From: Clostridium sp. NkU-1
GTDB lineage: Bacteria; Bacillota_A; Clostridia; Lachnospirales; Lachnospiraceae
Direction of reading: 5' to 3'
DNA: 64,000 nt
Assembly: GCA_001312405.1 (NCBI GenBank)
Contig: BBDR01000023.1
Coordinates: 1-64,000 of the forward strand
Shown here: positions 1-8,452 of the stretch, piece by piece
Layout: the number at the start of each line of letters is the position of its first letter
Position numbering within the stretch: position 1 is the first letter of the stretch
Position numbers and translations under genes: made by a program
Notes under the pieces: model-generated
What the model was told of the DNA's origin: nothing
The model's database searches: none
Seen by the model: the letters and a program-made list of their open reading frames with translations, nothing else

Positions 1-430
1 TTTCGGCCCCCCAATGGCCGTTGCCCCCATCAACATGGTCAGAAGAGTGGTAGAATATGCTGTGACAGCCATCCCCACAGAAAAAATCAGTCTTGGAATC
101 CCCAATTACGGGTATGACTGGCCACTGCCCTATGAGAGAGGGGTGACAAGGGCAAGGACCATAAATAACTTGGAGGCGGTCCAGATTGCCATTGACCATG
201 GCGTGGAGATCCAGTTTGACGAAGTTGCCATGTCCCCATATTTCCGTTATTGGCAGTATGGAATTCAGCATGAGGTGTGGTTTGAGGATGTGAGAAGCTA
301 TAAGGCCAAGTTTGACTTAATCAAGGAGTTTGGCCTGACTGGGGCTGGATATTGGCAGCTCATGCAGTTTTTCCGGGCGAACTGGCTATTGCTGGAGCAG
401 ATGTTTGATATTAAAAGGATTGGAGACTGA
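1..430 (+). CDS. Spore-type glycoside hydrolase family 18 (C-terminal part, cut by window start)
   Basis: The reading frame is open from the first bases and ends at 430, so only the last ~140 residues are present. The visible part holds the GPPMAVAP segment, a GIPNYGYDWPLPY strand-loop and a GYWQLMQFFRANWLLLEQMF tail. These match the C-terminal half of the GH18 barrel of spore-germination hydrolases such as YaaH/SleL, which cleave N-acetylglucosaminyl bonds of cortex peptidoglycan. The catalytic DxxDxE motif and any N-terminal LysM repeats lie upstream of the window. The ATG at 14 is internal and not the start. The family is clear; a spore role is inferred from family only. Confidence 0.8.
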   Translation, partial: FGPPMAVAPINMVRRVVEYAVTAIPTEKISLGIPNYGYDWPLPYERGVTRARTINNLEAVQIAIDHGVEIQFDEVAMSPYFRYWQYGIQHEVWFEDVRSYKAKFDLIKEFGLTGAGYWQLMQFFRANWLLLEQMFDIKRIGD

Positions 431-519
431 TTTTACCAGTTTCCATGAAAAGTCCGTTGCAATTCTTCCATTTTTCTGTTATATTGATTTGTTAAACGGT
501 TAGTGGAGAGGATTTCAGG

Positions 520-1500
520 ATGTTTTTATATCAGATTACAGATGACCATGTACGGATTCTGGGTTGCCGGGGATATGATGGTTCCATACGGATCCCTGAG
601 AAAATCGGGGGTTTGCCGGTGAGGTCACTGGCTGCCTATGCATTTTCTGATGGCTGGGGGAAAAAAGAGATGCTTTCATCGGCAGGAAAAGAGATACGCC
701 TGTGCGATGAAGAAGGCAACCCAATTGAAATAGAAGAAAAGGATATTCCGCCGGAGATAAGCTGTGAAAGGCTGAAAGAGATATATTTACCGGATACGAT
801 TAGGAAAATAGGAAACTATGCATTCTATAACTGTTATGAGTTAAGCCAAGTGGAATGCTTTAGTTCCATTTTTGATGTAGGTTCAGGACTTTTTACCGGC
901 TGTACGGGAATCCGGTTTTTGGATATTCATATGATCGATGGAGAACGCTCCTGCATGAAAGAACTGCTGGCGGAATTGCGGCAGGAACTTTATGTAAACT
1001 ATTATAGCAGTAAAGGGAATGCAAGGCTGGTTTTTCCCGAAATGTTTGAGGAATCTGTGGAACATACGCCAGCCAGAATCATCCTCAGGGAAATGCATGG
1101 CTGCGGGCATATGTACCGTTACTGCTTTGACAAGACGGAGTTTCAGTTTCATAAATACGACGCCCTGTTTCCTCACATCCTGGTGCAGGAGCCGGAGCGG
1201 GTAACCGCAGCCCTGGTTCTGGGGAGGCTATTTACTCCTGTGGAACTTCTTGAAAGGGACAGGGAGGTGTACGAGGCTTACCTGAAGGAGCACTTTATAG
1301 GAGCGGCGGGACTGGCGCTTAAGGAAAAGGACCCGTCCCTTTTCCTCTGGCTTGCCATGGAGTATGGTCATAAGCAGGAGGACTTCGATGGAATGGTCGA
1401 TATGGCGGCAAGTGCAGATAAGCCTGAGCTTTTAAGTATCCTTATGAATCTCCGCCGCCAACGCTTTACGGCAGGGAAACGGAAGTTTTCCCTGACATAA
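520..1500 (+). CDS. BspA-type leucine-rich-repeat protein, first gene of LRR/VWA/MoxR operon
   Basis: A 326-residue soluble protein without signal peptide or membrane segment. Residues ~15-40 and ~80-120 carry BspA-like (LRR_5) repeats, seen in LKEIYLPDTIRKIGNYAFYN and the earlier IRIPEKIGGLPVRSLAAYAF. The C-terminal ~200 residues are helical and unrecognised. The start ATG at 520 follows GGAGAGGATTTCAGG. It precedes the VWA gene by 67 bases and the MoxR ATPase after that, all on one strand, so an operon is likely. LRR repeats usually mediate protein binding, so it may be an adaptor or target-recognition subunit for the ATPase/VWA pair (inference). Confidence 0.75.
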   Translation: MFLYQITDDHVRILGCRGYDGSIRIPEKIGGLPVRSLAAYAFSDGWGKKEMLSSAGKEIRLCDEEGNPIEIEEKDIPPEISCERLKEIYLPDTIRKIGNYAFYNCYELSQVECFSSIFDVGSGLFTGCTGIRFLDIHMIDGERSCMKELLAELRQELYVNYYSSKGNARLVFPEMFEESVEHTPARIILREMHGCGHMYRYCFDKTEFQFHKYDALFPHILVQEPERVTAALVLGRLFTPVELLERDREVYEAYLKEHFIGAAGLALKEKDPSLFLWLAMEYGHKQEDFDGMVDMAASADKPELLSILMNLRRQRFTAGKRKFSLT

Positions 1501-1567
1501 CTTACTTAATGAAGGCAAGGTGAATCGTCCTTCCTTGTATAGAATAAAACAGAAAGAGGGTGGAAAC

Positions 1568-2887
1568 ATGATCGATCCGGTGAGACAAAGGCAGCTTGAT
1601 GAGCTGGCAGAGGTAGAACTGGGCCATGAGATCCTGACCAATGCCCGCAACGAACTTTATTTAAGCTTCCGCTATCTGGATGTGGCCTTAAGCAGCTTTG
1701 GATTTGAGGCTGACTGGACAGGCCGGGGTGTGGGGACAGATGGGTTTGTGATCTATTATCAGCCGGAGCACTTGTTTTCCATATATAAAAGAAGCCGGGC
1801 CCTGGTGAACAGGGCCTATCTGCATATGCTTTTCCACTGCCTGTTCTGCCATTTGAATGGAAAAGGGGAACGGGAAAAAGAATACTGGGATCTGGCATGT
1901 GATATCACCATTGAATCCATATTGGATGGATTTTATGTAAAACCCGTTTACCGGCACCAGACTTCTTACCGAAGGGAGGTATACGGCAGGCTGGCAGAAA
2001 AGAGAAAGGTATTTACGGCTGAAGGGATTTATAAGGAGCTTCAGGATATGAAACTGACCGCAGAACAATATGGACGAATGGCGGCAGAATTTTATGTGGA
2101 CAACCATGAACGTTGGGAAGATGAGGCTCCTCCGGGATTTCAGATGGAGCGCCAGAATAAATGGCAGAACATCAGGGAAACGATGCAGACAGAAATGGAG
2201 TCCTTTGGAGAGAAAAATGAGGATTCGTCAAGAAACCTTCTGGAACAAGTGAGGATAGAAAACCGGGAAAAATATGATTACAAGCAGTTTTTAAGAAAGT
2301 TTGCAGTGTTAAGGGAGGAGGCCGAGATCGACCCGGATTCCTTTGATCCCGTGTTTTATACTTACGGCATGTCTCTTTACCGGAATATGCCTCTTATTGA
2401 GCCCCTGGAAACAAAAGAAGTTTATAGAATTGAGGACTTTGTAATTGTGATCGATACATCCATGTCCGTATCCGGGGATCTGGTGCGGCATTTCCTTCAG
2501 GAAACCTACGGCGTCCTTGGAGAGTCGGAAAGCTATTTCCGTAAGGTCAATATCCATATCATCCAGTGTGACGAGGAGATCCGCTCTGATGTGACCATTA
2601 CAAGCAGGGAGGAGATGGAAAATTATATGGAAAATTTTTCATTATCCGGATTTGGAGGGACGGATTTCCGTCCGGCTTTCGAATATGTGAACGGACTTTT
2701 AAGCAAAGGGGCTTTTAAGAAGCTCCGGGGTCTTTTGTATTTTACCGACGGAAAAGGAATATATCCGGTGAAAATGCCGCCCTATGATACGGCCTTTGTC
2801 TTTATGGAGGACCAGTATGAGGATATTTCCGTACCGGGCTGGGCGATGAAGGTGATCCTGACAGAAGAGGATCTGGAAGTTACATGA
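1568..2887 (+). CDS. VWA-like protein with putative metallopeptidase N-terminal domain (DUF2201 type)
   Basis: 439 residues. The N-terminal half contains LHMLFHCLFCHL, a His-rich helix at the place where this family carries a zinc-peptidase-like HExxH motif; here the Glu is absent. The C-terminal half is a von Willebrand A domain with the MIDAS signature DTSMSVSG near residue 300 and a later GGTDF segment. The ATG at 1568 is chosen because AGAGGGTGG sits a few bases upstream; an in-frame GTG at 1520 lacks a better site. The stop overlaps an ATG of the next gene (ATGA at 2884). VWA proteins next to MoxR ATPases usually act with them in metal-insertion or remodelling complexes; the target here is unknown. 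Confidence 0.85.
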   Translation: MIDPVRQRQLDELAEVELGHEILTNARNELYLSFRYLDVALSSFGFEADWTGRGVGTDGFVIYYQPEHLFSIYKRSRALVNRAYLHMLFHCLFCHLNGKGEREKEYWDLACDITIESILDGFYVKPVYRHQTSYRREVYGRLAEKRKVFTAEGIYKELQDMKLTAEQYGRMAAEFYVDNHERWEDEAPPGFQMERQNKWQNIRETMQTEMESFGEKNEDSSRNLLEQVRIENREKYDYKQFLRKFAVLREEAEIDPDSFDPVFYTYGMSLYRNMPLIEPLETKEVYRIEDFVIVIDTSMSVSGDLVRHFLQETYGVLGESESYFRKVNIHIIQCDEEIRSDVTITSREEMENYMENFSLSGFGGTDFRPAFEYVNGLLSKGAFKKLRGLLYFTDGKGIYPVKMPPYDTAFVFMEDQYEDISVPGWAMKVILTEEDLEVT

Positions 2888-2901
2888 CAGGAGATTTTAA
2901 T

Positions 2902-4416
2902 ATGAATATTAAACGAGCAAAAGAAGAAATTAAGAATACCATAGAAGCCTATCTGCTAAAGGATGCATACGGCGCTTATGAGATACCGTCGGTCCAGCAA
3001 AGACCGGTGTTTCTCATGGGACCTCCGGGAGTGGGAAAGACCCAGATCATGGGGCAGGTAGCCAGGGAGTGCGGGATCGGACTGGTGGCTTATACCATCA
3101 CCCACCATACCCGCCAGAGTGCGGTAGGACTTCCTTTTATAAACGAAAAGGAATATGGAGGAAATACTTACCGTGTAACAGAATATACCATGAGCGAGAT
3201 CGTGGCCTCTATTTATGATAAGATCGAGAGCACCGGCCTTAAGGAAGGGATCCTTTTTATCGATGAGATCAACTGTGTGTCCGAAACCCTTGCGCCGACC
3301 ATGCTCCAGTTTCTCCAGTATAAGACCTTCGGAAACCATAAGATTCCCGAAGGCTGGATCATCGTTACTGCGGGAAATCCGCCGGAATATAACAAGTCAG
3401 TCCGGGATTTTGATGTGGTTACGTTAGACCGTATTAAGCTTATCTATGTGGAGCCTGATTTTGAGGTATGGAAGGCCTACGCCTATGAGCAGGCCCTGCA
3501 TCCGGCGGTCATTTCCTATCTGAATACCAGAACCGAATACTTCTGCCGGATTGAAACGACTGTTGATGGAAAGTTTTTCGCCACTCCCAGGGGTTGGGAA
3601 GACTTATCAAAATTTATTGAAATTTATGAACGCCTGGGCAAAAAGGTGGACCGGGATGTGGTGGGAGAGTATATCCAGTTTCCTATGATTGCCAAGGATT
3701 TCACAAACTATCTGGAGCTATACTATAAGTACCGGGATGATTATCAGATTGATGAGATTTTGTCCGGCATTATTAGAGAGAGCCTGTGCAACAGGCTGAA
3801 GCGGGCGCCTTTTGATGAGAAGCTGAATGTCATCGGCCTTCTATTGTCCAGGCTGGGTCAGAGCTTTCGCTCTGTGTCCGATCAGGGAGACAGAACCGGC
3901 TTTTTAATGGAAGAATTGAAGAAAATAAGCCCGGAAACCGGCAGCGGTCCGGATACCTCCATGTTAGCCCGCCTTGCAGACTTAAGGAATCGTTGGAATG
4001 AGGATTGGGACAGAAAAAGAAAAGCCGGCCTTTTAAACAGAAGAGAAGATTATTTGCGCCGGGATGTGGAAGCCATTCTCCTTAAGTATGAGGAAACCCT
4101 CCGAATGGAAGAAGCCGGAGAGAATGAGTCGGCCTGGAACCGGATACGGGAGATGTTTGAGGAAGAAAACGCCAGGTATGAGACGCTTTTGGCAGAGGGA
4201 GGAAAAGCCCTGGAGCATGCCTTTGATTTCATGGAAGCTGCCTTTGGGGACGGGCAGGAAATGGTGGTATTTATAACGGAACTAAATACCGGGTATTACA
4301 GCGTTAAATTTTTAAAAGAGTACGATTGTGAACGATATTATCAATATAATGAGCGGCTTTTATTCAAGGACCAGGAGAATGAAATAAAGGCCAGGATCGA
4401 TAGTTTGGGAAAATAA
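2902..4416 (+). CDS. MoxR-family AAA+ ATPase
   Basis: 504 residues. Walker A GPPGVGKTQ lies near residue 40 and Walker B ILFIDEIN near residue 115, followed by a sensor-1 region (WIIVTAGNPPEYN) and an arginine-rich sensor-2 segment. The C-terminal ~200 residues are charged, helical and probably coiled coil. Two starts are possible: ATG 2884 overlapping the VWA stop, or ATG 2902 with AGGAG eight bases upstream; the latter is preferred. MoxR ATPases remodel or activate partner proteins through a cognate VWA protein, which is the gene immediately upstream. The substrate is not evident. Confidence 0.9.
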   Translation: MNIKRAKEEIKNTIEAYLLKDAYGAYEIPSVQQRPVFLMGPPGVGKTQIMGQVARECGIGLVAYTITHHTRQSAVGLPFINEKEYGGNTYRVTEYTMSEIVASIYDKIESTGLKEGILFIDEINCVSETLAPTMLQFLQYKTFGNHKIPEGWIIVTAGNPPEYNKSVRDFDVVTLDRIKLIYVEPDFEVWKAYAYEQALHPAVISYLNTRTEYFCRIETTVDGKFFATPRGWEDLSKFIEIYERLGKKVDRDVVGEYIQFPMIAKDFTNYLELYYKYRDDYQIDEILSGIIRESLCNRLKRAPFDEKLNVIGLLLSRLGQSFRSVSDQGDRTGFLMEELKKISPETGSGPDTSMLARLADLRNRWNEDWDRKRKAGLLNRREDYLRRDVEAILLKYEETLRMEEAGENESAWNRIREMFEEENARYETLLAEGGKALEHAFDFMEAAFGDGQEMVVFITELNTGYYSVKFLKEYDCERYYQYNERLLFKDQENEIKARIDSLGK

Positions 4417-4470
4417 TGTATAAAAACCAGAAAGCTTCTCCATAATAAAGAAAGAAAAGGAGGTAGTGCC

Positions 4471-4682
4471 ATGGGAAATAAAGCATTGAGTTATACAGCT
4501 CTGACCATAGCCATTATCGGCGCGGTTAACTGGGGCTGGTAGGTTTCTTTAACTTCAACCTGGTGTCATTTATTTTCGGAAGCATGACATGGATTACAAG
4601 AATCGTGTATGCTCTGGTAGGAATTTGCGGGTTGTACCTGCTTACCTTTTTTTGGCCGTTCAGAAGCAGGCGCAGAGGATAG
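4471..4682 (+). CDS. DUF378 small membrane protein, broken by one-base deletion
   Basis: Starts at ATG 4471 after AAAGGAGG. Reading stops early at TAG 4537 (…AVNWGW), but restoring one G in the run 4532-4535 gives a 70-residue protein continuing LVGFFNFNLVSFIFG and ending with RSRRRG. That product has two membrane segments and the INWG-LVG-FN-V pattern of DUF378 proteins, whose function is unknown. The gene is not decayed otherwise, so the break is probably a sequencing error. Confidence 0.75.
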
Positions 4683-4697
4683 CAGATGATTTAAACA

Positions 4698-4743
4698 AAG
4701 GCATTGCAGCATGGGCGGACCATTTATCATGCTGCAATGCCTT
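4698..4743 (+). terminator. Perfect 16-bp stem-loop after DUF378 gene
   Basis: AAGGCATTGCAGCATG (4698-4713) pairs perfectly with its reverse complement at 4728-4743 across a 14-base loop. It is followed by a weakly T-rich stretch. A transcription terminator between the DUF378 gene and the recombinase is the simplest reading; the T tract is poor. Confidence 0.6.
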
Positions 4744-4882
4744 CGCTCATTTTACGGGATATTCCCTGGGCTTGCCGGGGAGCCTTTCATTATTTACATA
4801 AGAATAAGGAAAATTTGGATTTTATGATATCCTTAATATAAAGGCTCATTAAAACCAAATTTTACTGAACGGAGGATCACAG

Positions 4883-5693
4883 ATGGAAATACAAACGCAG
4901 TTTGAATCATATCTTCATAAAGAAAATTTATCAGAAAGCACCATATTCTCTTATATGTCTGCAATAAATTTTTATTTTTCCCATTACGAGAACATAAGTA
5001 AAGAAAATCTTCTGGCTTATAAAGGATATTTAATGGAGTATTATAAGCCGAAGACAGTAAACTTAAGGGTTCAGGCTATTAATAAATATCTGCTTTATAT
5101 CAGGCAGGAACCGCTGCAGTTAAAAAAATGTCAAAATACAGCAAAAGAATTTTCTGGAAAACGTGATAAGCAATGCGGATTATAAATTTTTAAAAAAGCG
5201 GTTAAAGCAGGATGGGAATATGCAATGGTATTTTGTTGTATGGTATCTGGCTGCTACGGGAGCAAGGGTGAGTGAATTGATCCAGATCAAGGTGGAGCAT
5301 GTGGAAATGGGATATCTGGATCTTTATTCAAAGGGCGGAAAAATCCGGAGACTCTATATTCCTGAGAAATTAAAGGAAGAGACTATAAAATGGCTGGAGG
5401 AGGTAAATATTACCTCCGGGTATCTGTTTTTAAACCGTTTTGGAGAACGGATTACAACCAGAGGGATTGGGCTGCAATTGAAACGCTATGCGGAAAAATA
5501 CGGGATTGACCCACGGTTTGTCTATCCTCATTCCTTTCGCCACCGGTATGCAAAGAATTTTCTGGATAAGTGCAATGATATCGCATTGCTGGCGGATCTA
5601 ATGGGGCATGAAAGCATCGAGACTACCCGTATTTATTTGAGAAGAACGGCAACGGAGCAGCAAAGCCTCATTGACAGGATCGTTACATGGTAA
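4883..5693 (+). CDS. Tyrosine recombinase / integrase (XerC/D-like), frameshifted
   Basis: Corrected length is 269 residues. The N-terminal SAM-like core-binding domain (residues ~1-80) is in one frame. The catalytic domain follows in another after A7 at 5122-5128, where A6 restores LKNVKIQQKNFLENVISNAD. Catalytic residues are visible: Arg in ATGARVSELIQIK, Lys in SKGGKIRRLYIP, HxxR in HSFRHRYAKNF, His in LMGHESIETT and Tyr in RIYLRR. The start ATG 4883 follows GGAGGATCACAG. It has its own hairpins on both sides and no neighbouring phage genes. It may be a chromosomal site-specific recombinase or an orphan integrase; its target site is not identified. Confidence 0.85.
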
Positions 5694-5699
5694 AAAAAC

Positions 5700-5743
5700 A
5701 AGGCGCAGCATCATGGCAAAGTATGGTCATGATGCTGCGCCTT
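5700..5743 (+). terminator. Rho-independent terminator after recombinase
   Basis: A perfect 16-bp stem (AAGGCGCAGCATCATG at 5700-5715 with 5728-5743) and 12-base loop begins three bases after the recombinase stop and runs into TGATTTTAT. Confidence 0.75.
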
Positions 5744-6068
5744 TGATTTTATAAAAAGTATTTGTAATTCTTACGGGATAATTCATAAAAAGGATCGGTA
5801 TGTTCTGATAATGTGTATTATAAGAACATAAAGAAAGTTGATTTGCTTTATTTTGTCCTTATAAACACATAATTTCTGTACTATTTCATATATCGTCATT
5901 CCGAAAGGTTTCATAAGCGTTTTTTTGAAAATTCTTTTTACTTTCCTGCAAATATCCGTCATTTCATCGTTATAAGGCACTTGTTGTAATACACATTCTG
6001 GGAAGATTTGTAAATATGTTAATTTTTAAACAAACTGTAATTTGCAGAATAACAAGGAGGCGATGCGA
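5744..6068. other. AT-rich gap upstream of csrA, no supported gene
   Basis: This stretch is clearly AT-rich. A minus-strand frame of 65 codons from 5980 to 5783 exists and is open further upstream to about 6030 without a good start or ribosome binding site; it may be a gene remnant. The csrA promoter should lie here, but I cannot assign it with confidence. Confidence 0.4.
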
Positions 6069-6272
6069 ATGCTATCGTTAGGAAGGAATCCAGGAGAGTA
6101 TCTTGTCATCAATGGGGATATTGTCATTCAGGTAGTTTCTGTGGAGGGGGATTTAAGACTTGCTATTGATGCCCCCAAGGATATTTCCATTGTCAGAGGA
6201 GAGATATATGAAAAACGCCATCCAATGCCCCAATGCTTAAAGCGTTTGAAAGAAAAGAGCATGAGATGGTAA
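6069..6272 (+). CDS. csrA: Carbon storage / flagellin translation regulator CsrA
   Basis: 67 residues, matching the family size. The N-terminus MLSLGRNPGEYLVINGD has the usual beta-1 arginine (Arg6). APKDISIVRGEIYE carries the second RNA-binding arginine (Arg43 here, usually Arg44, because of a one-residue deletion in the beta2-beta3 turn). ATG 6069 is chosen over 6063 because AAGGAGG lies seven bases upstream. CsrA dimers bind GGA motifs in mRNA leaders and block translation. The next gene, 113 bases downstream, is flagellin, the classical Firmicutes target; its antagonist FliW is not in this window. Confidence 0.92.
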   Translation: MLSLGRNPGEYLVINGDIVIQVVSVEGDLRLAIDAPKDISIVRGEIYEKRHPMPQCLKRLKEKSMRW

Positions 6273-6340
6273 AAGGAAAACTGGTTTCAGCTTCTTATTC
6301 AGGGCCCGAATGGGAAGTTTGGAATAAATAAAAAGAAACA

Positions 6341-6377
6341 CGGGGGAAAAGGAAGTCCCCGGCATAATTCAAGGAGG
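6341..6377 (+). promoter_or_regulatory. Probable CsrA-binding leader of flagellin mRNA
   Basis: CGGGG (6341-6345) pairs with CCCCG (6357-6361), with an added G-T pair, and displays GGA (6351-6353) in a nine-base loop. A second GGA lies inside the Shine-Dalgarno AAGGAGG at 6371-6377. A GGA in a hairpin loop plus a GGA in the ribosome binding site is the arrangement known from the Bacillus subtilis hag leader. The pairing is visible; binding is inferred. Confidence 0.7.
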
Positions 6378-6385
6378 TAATACAT

Positions 6386-7889
6386 ATGAGAATTCAACAC
6401 AATATTGCGGCTTTAAACTCTTATAGGAACTTAACAGGAAACAATAATACCGTTTCCAAAAATCTGGAGAAATTATCATCTGGCTACAGGATCAACCGTG
6501 CAGGCGATGATGCGGCTGGCCTTGCTATTTCTGAAAAAATGAGAGCACAGATTACAGGTCTTGAGACCGCTCAGAAGAATGCTAATGACGGTATTTCTTT
6601 GATTCAGACAGCAGAAGGGGCTTTGACAGAGGTTCATTCTATGTTGAATCGTATGATAGAGTTGGCCCACCAGTCTGCAAATGGCACTTATCAGGATGCT
6701 GTGGATCGCGAAAATGTTCAAAAGGAAGTAAGATCTTTGCAAGATGAGATTGATCGTATTTCTGAGGGAACAAACTTTAATGGCATTAAATTGCTGGATG
6801 GTTCTATGGGAACAGGGACAACGGGAGCAAGTGTTACTGTTACTGCTGATGGTACAGCAAAGAATAATGCATTTAAATATGAATTGAGCGGAGTTGATAT
6901 CGGAGTTGCCGTGGAGTTTGTAGCAACAGCAGGTGCAGATGCAGGTGCTGGAGTTACTGCTTCATGGAATGGTTCAAAGCTTACTTTCTCATTACAGAGC
7001 AACACAGCAGGAGATAATTCAATTACTCAGGAAGATATTAATAATGCAATAAAAAATGCCAGCGGTGCACCAGATTCGGCAAAGAACATTAAGGTAAAAC
7101 TGGATGATGATATTACATTCTCCGCTGCCAGTGGTGCTCAGACTACAGCTTTTGGTACTGGTACAGCAGCTGAGGCAAAAAAAGCTGGCTTTACTAATGC
7201 CACTACGGGGGTAACCATAACATCAAATCATGCAGGAGCAGATACAAGAAAACTTACATTTTCTACTGCTGGAAATCAGGGAGTTTCTATAGATGCCACT
7301 GGAGATATAACACTTGGTCTGGATTCTAATAAGGAATATACGGCAGCAGAAATCAACAACATGCTGGCTAAATCAGGAGCAGATATGTCTGTCAGCTTTG
7401 AAGGAACCAGAAAGGCAGGGGCTGCAGCCGCAGATACATTTGGAACTGCAGATTATGTTCTTGCTGGCGGTACAGGACTTTCCGCAGGCGGCGGTTTAAC
7501 ACTGCAGATTGGTGACAGTGCAGAGAGTTTTAACCAGCTCACCGTTAAGGTCGGCTCTATGTCAACCGCTTCTTTAGGATTAAGTGCTGTTGATGCCGGT
7601 ACTCAATCAGGTGCAAAAAAACGCGGTTGATTTAATTAAAAATGCAATTAACACAGTATCTTCTACCCGTGGTGACCTTGGCGCCCTTCAGAACCGTTTG
7701 GAACATACAATAAATAACTTAAGTGTTACCTCAGAGAACATGACTGCGGCTGAAAGCCGTATTCGAGATGTTGATATGGCTAAGGAAATGATGTCATATA
7801 CAAAGAATAATATTCTTGTTCAGGCATCCCAGGCAATGTTGGCTCAGGCAAATCAGGTACCTCAAGGTGTATTGCAGTTATTAAAGTAA
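6386..7889 (+). CDS. Flagellin, frameshifted near the C-terminus
   Basis: Corrected length is 500 residues. The N-terminal D0/D1 region ([20 protein letters not shown], then [20 protein letters not shown]) and C-terminal D1/D0 region ([19 protein letters not shown] … [15 protein letters not shown]) are typical. Between them lies a long Ala/Gly/Thr-rich domain of ~250 residues, the surface-exposed variable part. A7 at 7615-7621 breaks the frame; A6 gives [17 protein letters not shown]. The start ATG 6386 follows AAGGAGG. It is probably exported by the flagellar type III system, and translation is probably controlled by CsrA from the gene upstream. Confidence 0.93.
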
Positions 7890-7927
7890 TCAGATTTGTT
7901 CTGTATCTGATAGCATAATAAGAAAGG

Positions 7928-7969
7928 TGCCGCAGAATGACTATAATCTAGTCGTTCTGCGGCATTTTT
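7928..7969 (+). terminator. Flagellin terminator
   Basis: TGCCGCAGAATGACT (7928-7942) pairs with AGTCGTTCTGCGGCA (7950-7964), with one G-T pair, followed by TTTTT. A canonical intrinsic terminator. Confidence 0.9.
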
Positions 7970-8156
7970 GGCTTTGCAATTTCTCCTTTATGGGGCAATG
8001 ATACAATCGTTATCCCACATATTGTGACTTATATCTATGTTTATAGATCTATAGACCGTTTAATCCTCTTTTATATAGAAAGGTTTTAATAGATAAGTGT
8101 TTTATAGCAGTACGAAAGCACCTTAGCTGATTGCCATGTACCTGGACTATTATAAG

Positions 8157-8185
8157 TTGTCAGCTATATAGAATTATGCTAGAAT
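8157..8185 (+). promoter_or_regulatory. Sigma-A promoter of the small toxin gene
   Basis: TTGTCA (8157-8162), a 17-base spacer and TAGAAT (8180-8185) preceded by TG at the extended -10 position. Expected RNA start is near 8192, about 60 bases before the small membrane peptide. Confidence 0.65.
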
Positions 8186-8252
8186 ATTAACATGGAACAA
8201 TCGTGTTACAGGGTGTGTTGTCCTTCATTCTATAAGAATGGAGATGATGTCT

Positions 8253-8348
8253 ATGAAAAGTCAAAATAATTTTGATTTTAAGGATTTATTGACCTTTGGC
8301 CTTTTCCTTTTAGCATTACTTACATTCGTTTTTACATTTTGTAAGTAG
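8253..8348 (+). CDS. Small hydrophobic peptide, putative holin-like type I toxin
   Basis: 31 residues: a short polar N-terminus (MKSQNNFDFKDLL) and one membrane-spanning segment (LTFGLFLLALLTFVFTF), ending CK. GGAG lies nine bases before ATG 8253; in-frame ATGs at 8244 and 8247 are too close to it. Length and the LTFGxFxxALLTF pattern resemble the putative holin-like toxin peptides of Firmicutes, which depolarise membranes when over-produced. A convergent antisense RNA overlaps the 3' untranslated part of its message (next entries), which supports a type I toxin-antitoxin pair. Toxicity is not shown by sequence. Confidence 0.7.
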   Translation: MKSQNNFDFKDLLTFGLFLLALLTFVFTFCK

Positions 8349-8358
8349 CCATACATAG

Positions 8359-8446
8359 AAAAACCACCCTGATACTTGGCAGTTGAGAGGGTGGAATTTC
8401 TTCTTCTATAACGGTCAACCGCCTTGTGGACGGTTGTTCCTTTTCT
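8359..8446 (-). ncRNA. Candidate antisense RNA (antitoxin) to the holin-like toxin message
   Basis: On the minus strand a good promoter (8453-8481) is followed ~85 bases later by a terminator hairpin formed by CCACCCT/AGGGTGG (8364-8370 with 8388-8394), which runs into five U (8359-8363). The RNA would be about 88 nt. It would contain a second hairpin (CAACCG/CGGTTG, 8416-8421 with 8431-8436) and would be fully complementary to the toxin mRNA downstream of its stop codon, as in 3'-overlapping systems such as txpA/RatA. Coordinates are inferred from promoter and terminator. Confidence 0.6.
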
Positions 8447-8452
8447 AACTGT

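Noticed and set aside
4698..5743. Hairpins around the recombinase as attachment sites or invertible-element ends
   Set aside because: Each is self-complementary with a short loop and placed right after a stop codon, and other terminators in the window have equally long stems starting with AAGGC.
5783..5980. 65-codon minus-strand gene upstream of csrA
   Set aside because: No ribosome binding site or clear start, AT-rich low-complexity composition, and a T7 run inside that may shift the frame; kept only as a possible remnant.
6010..6060. Sigma-D (flagellar) promoter upstream of csrA
   Set aside because: TAAA followed by GCAGAATA at 13 bases is a poor match in both spacing and -10 sequence.
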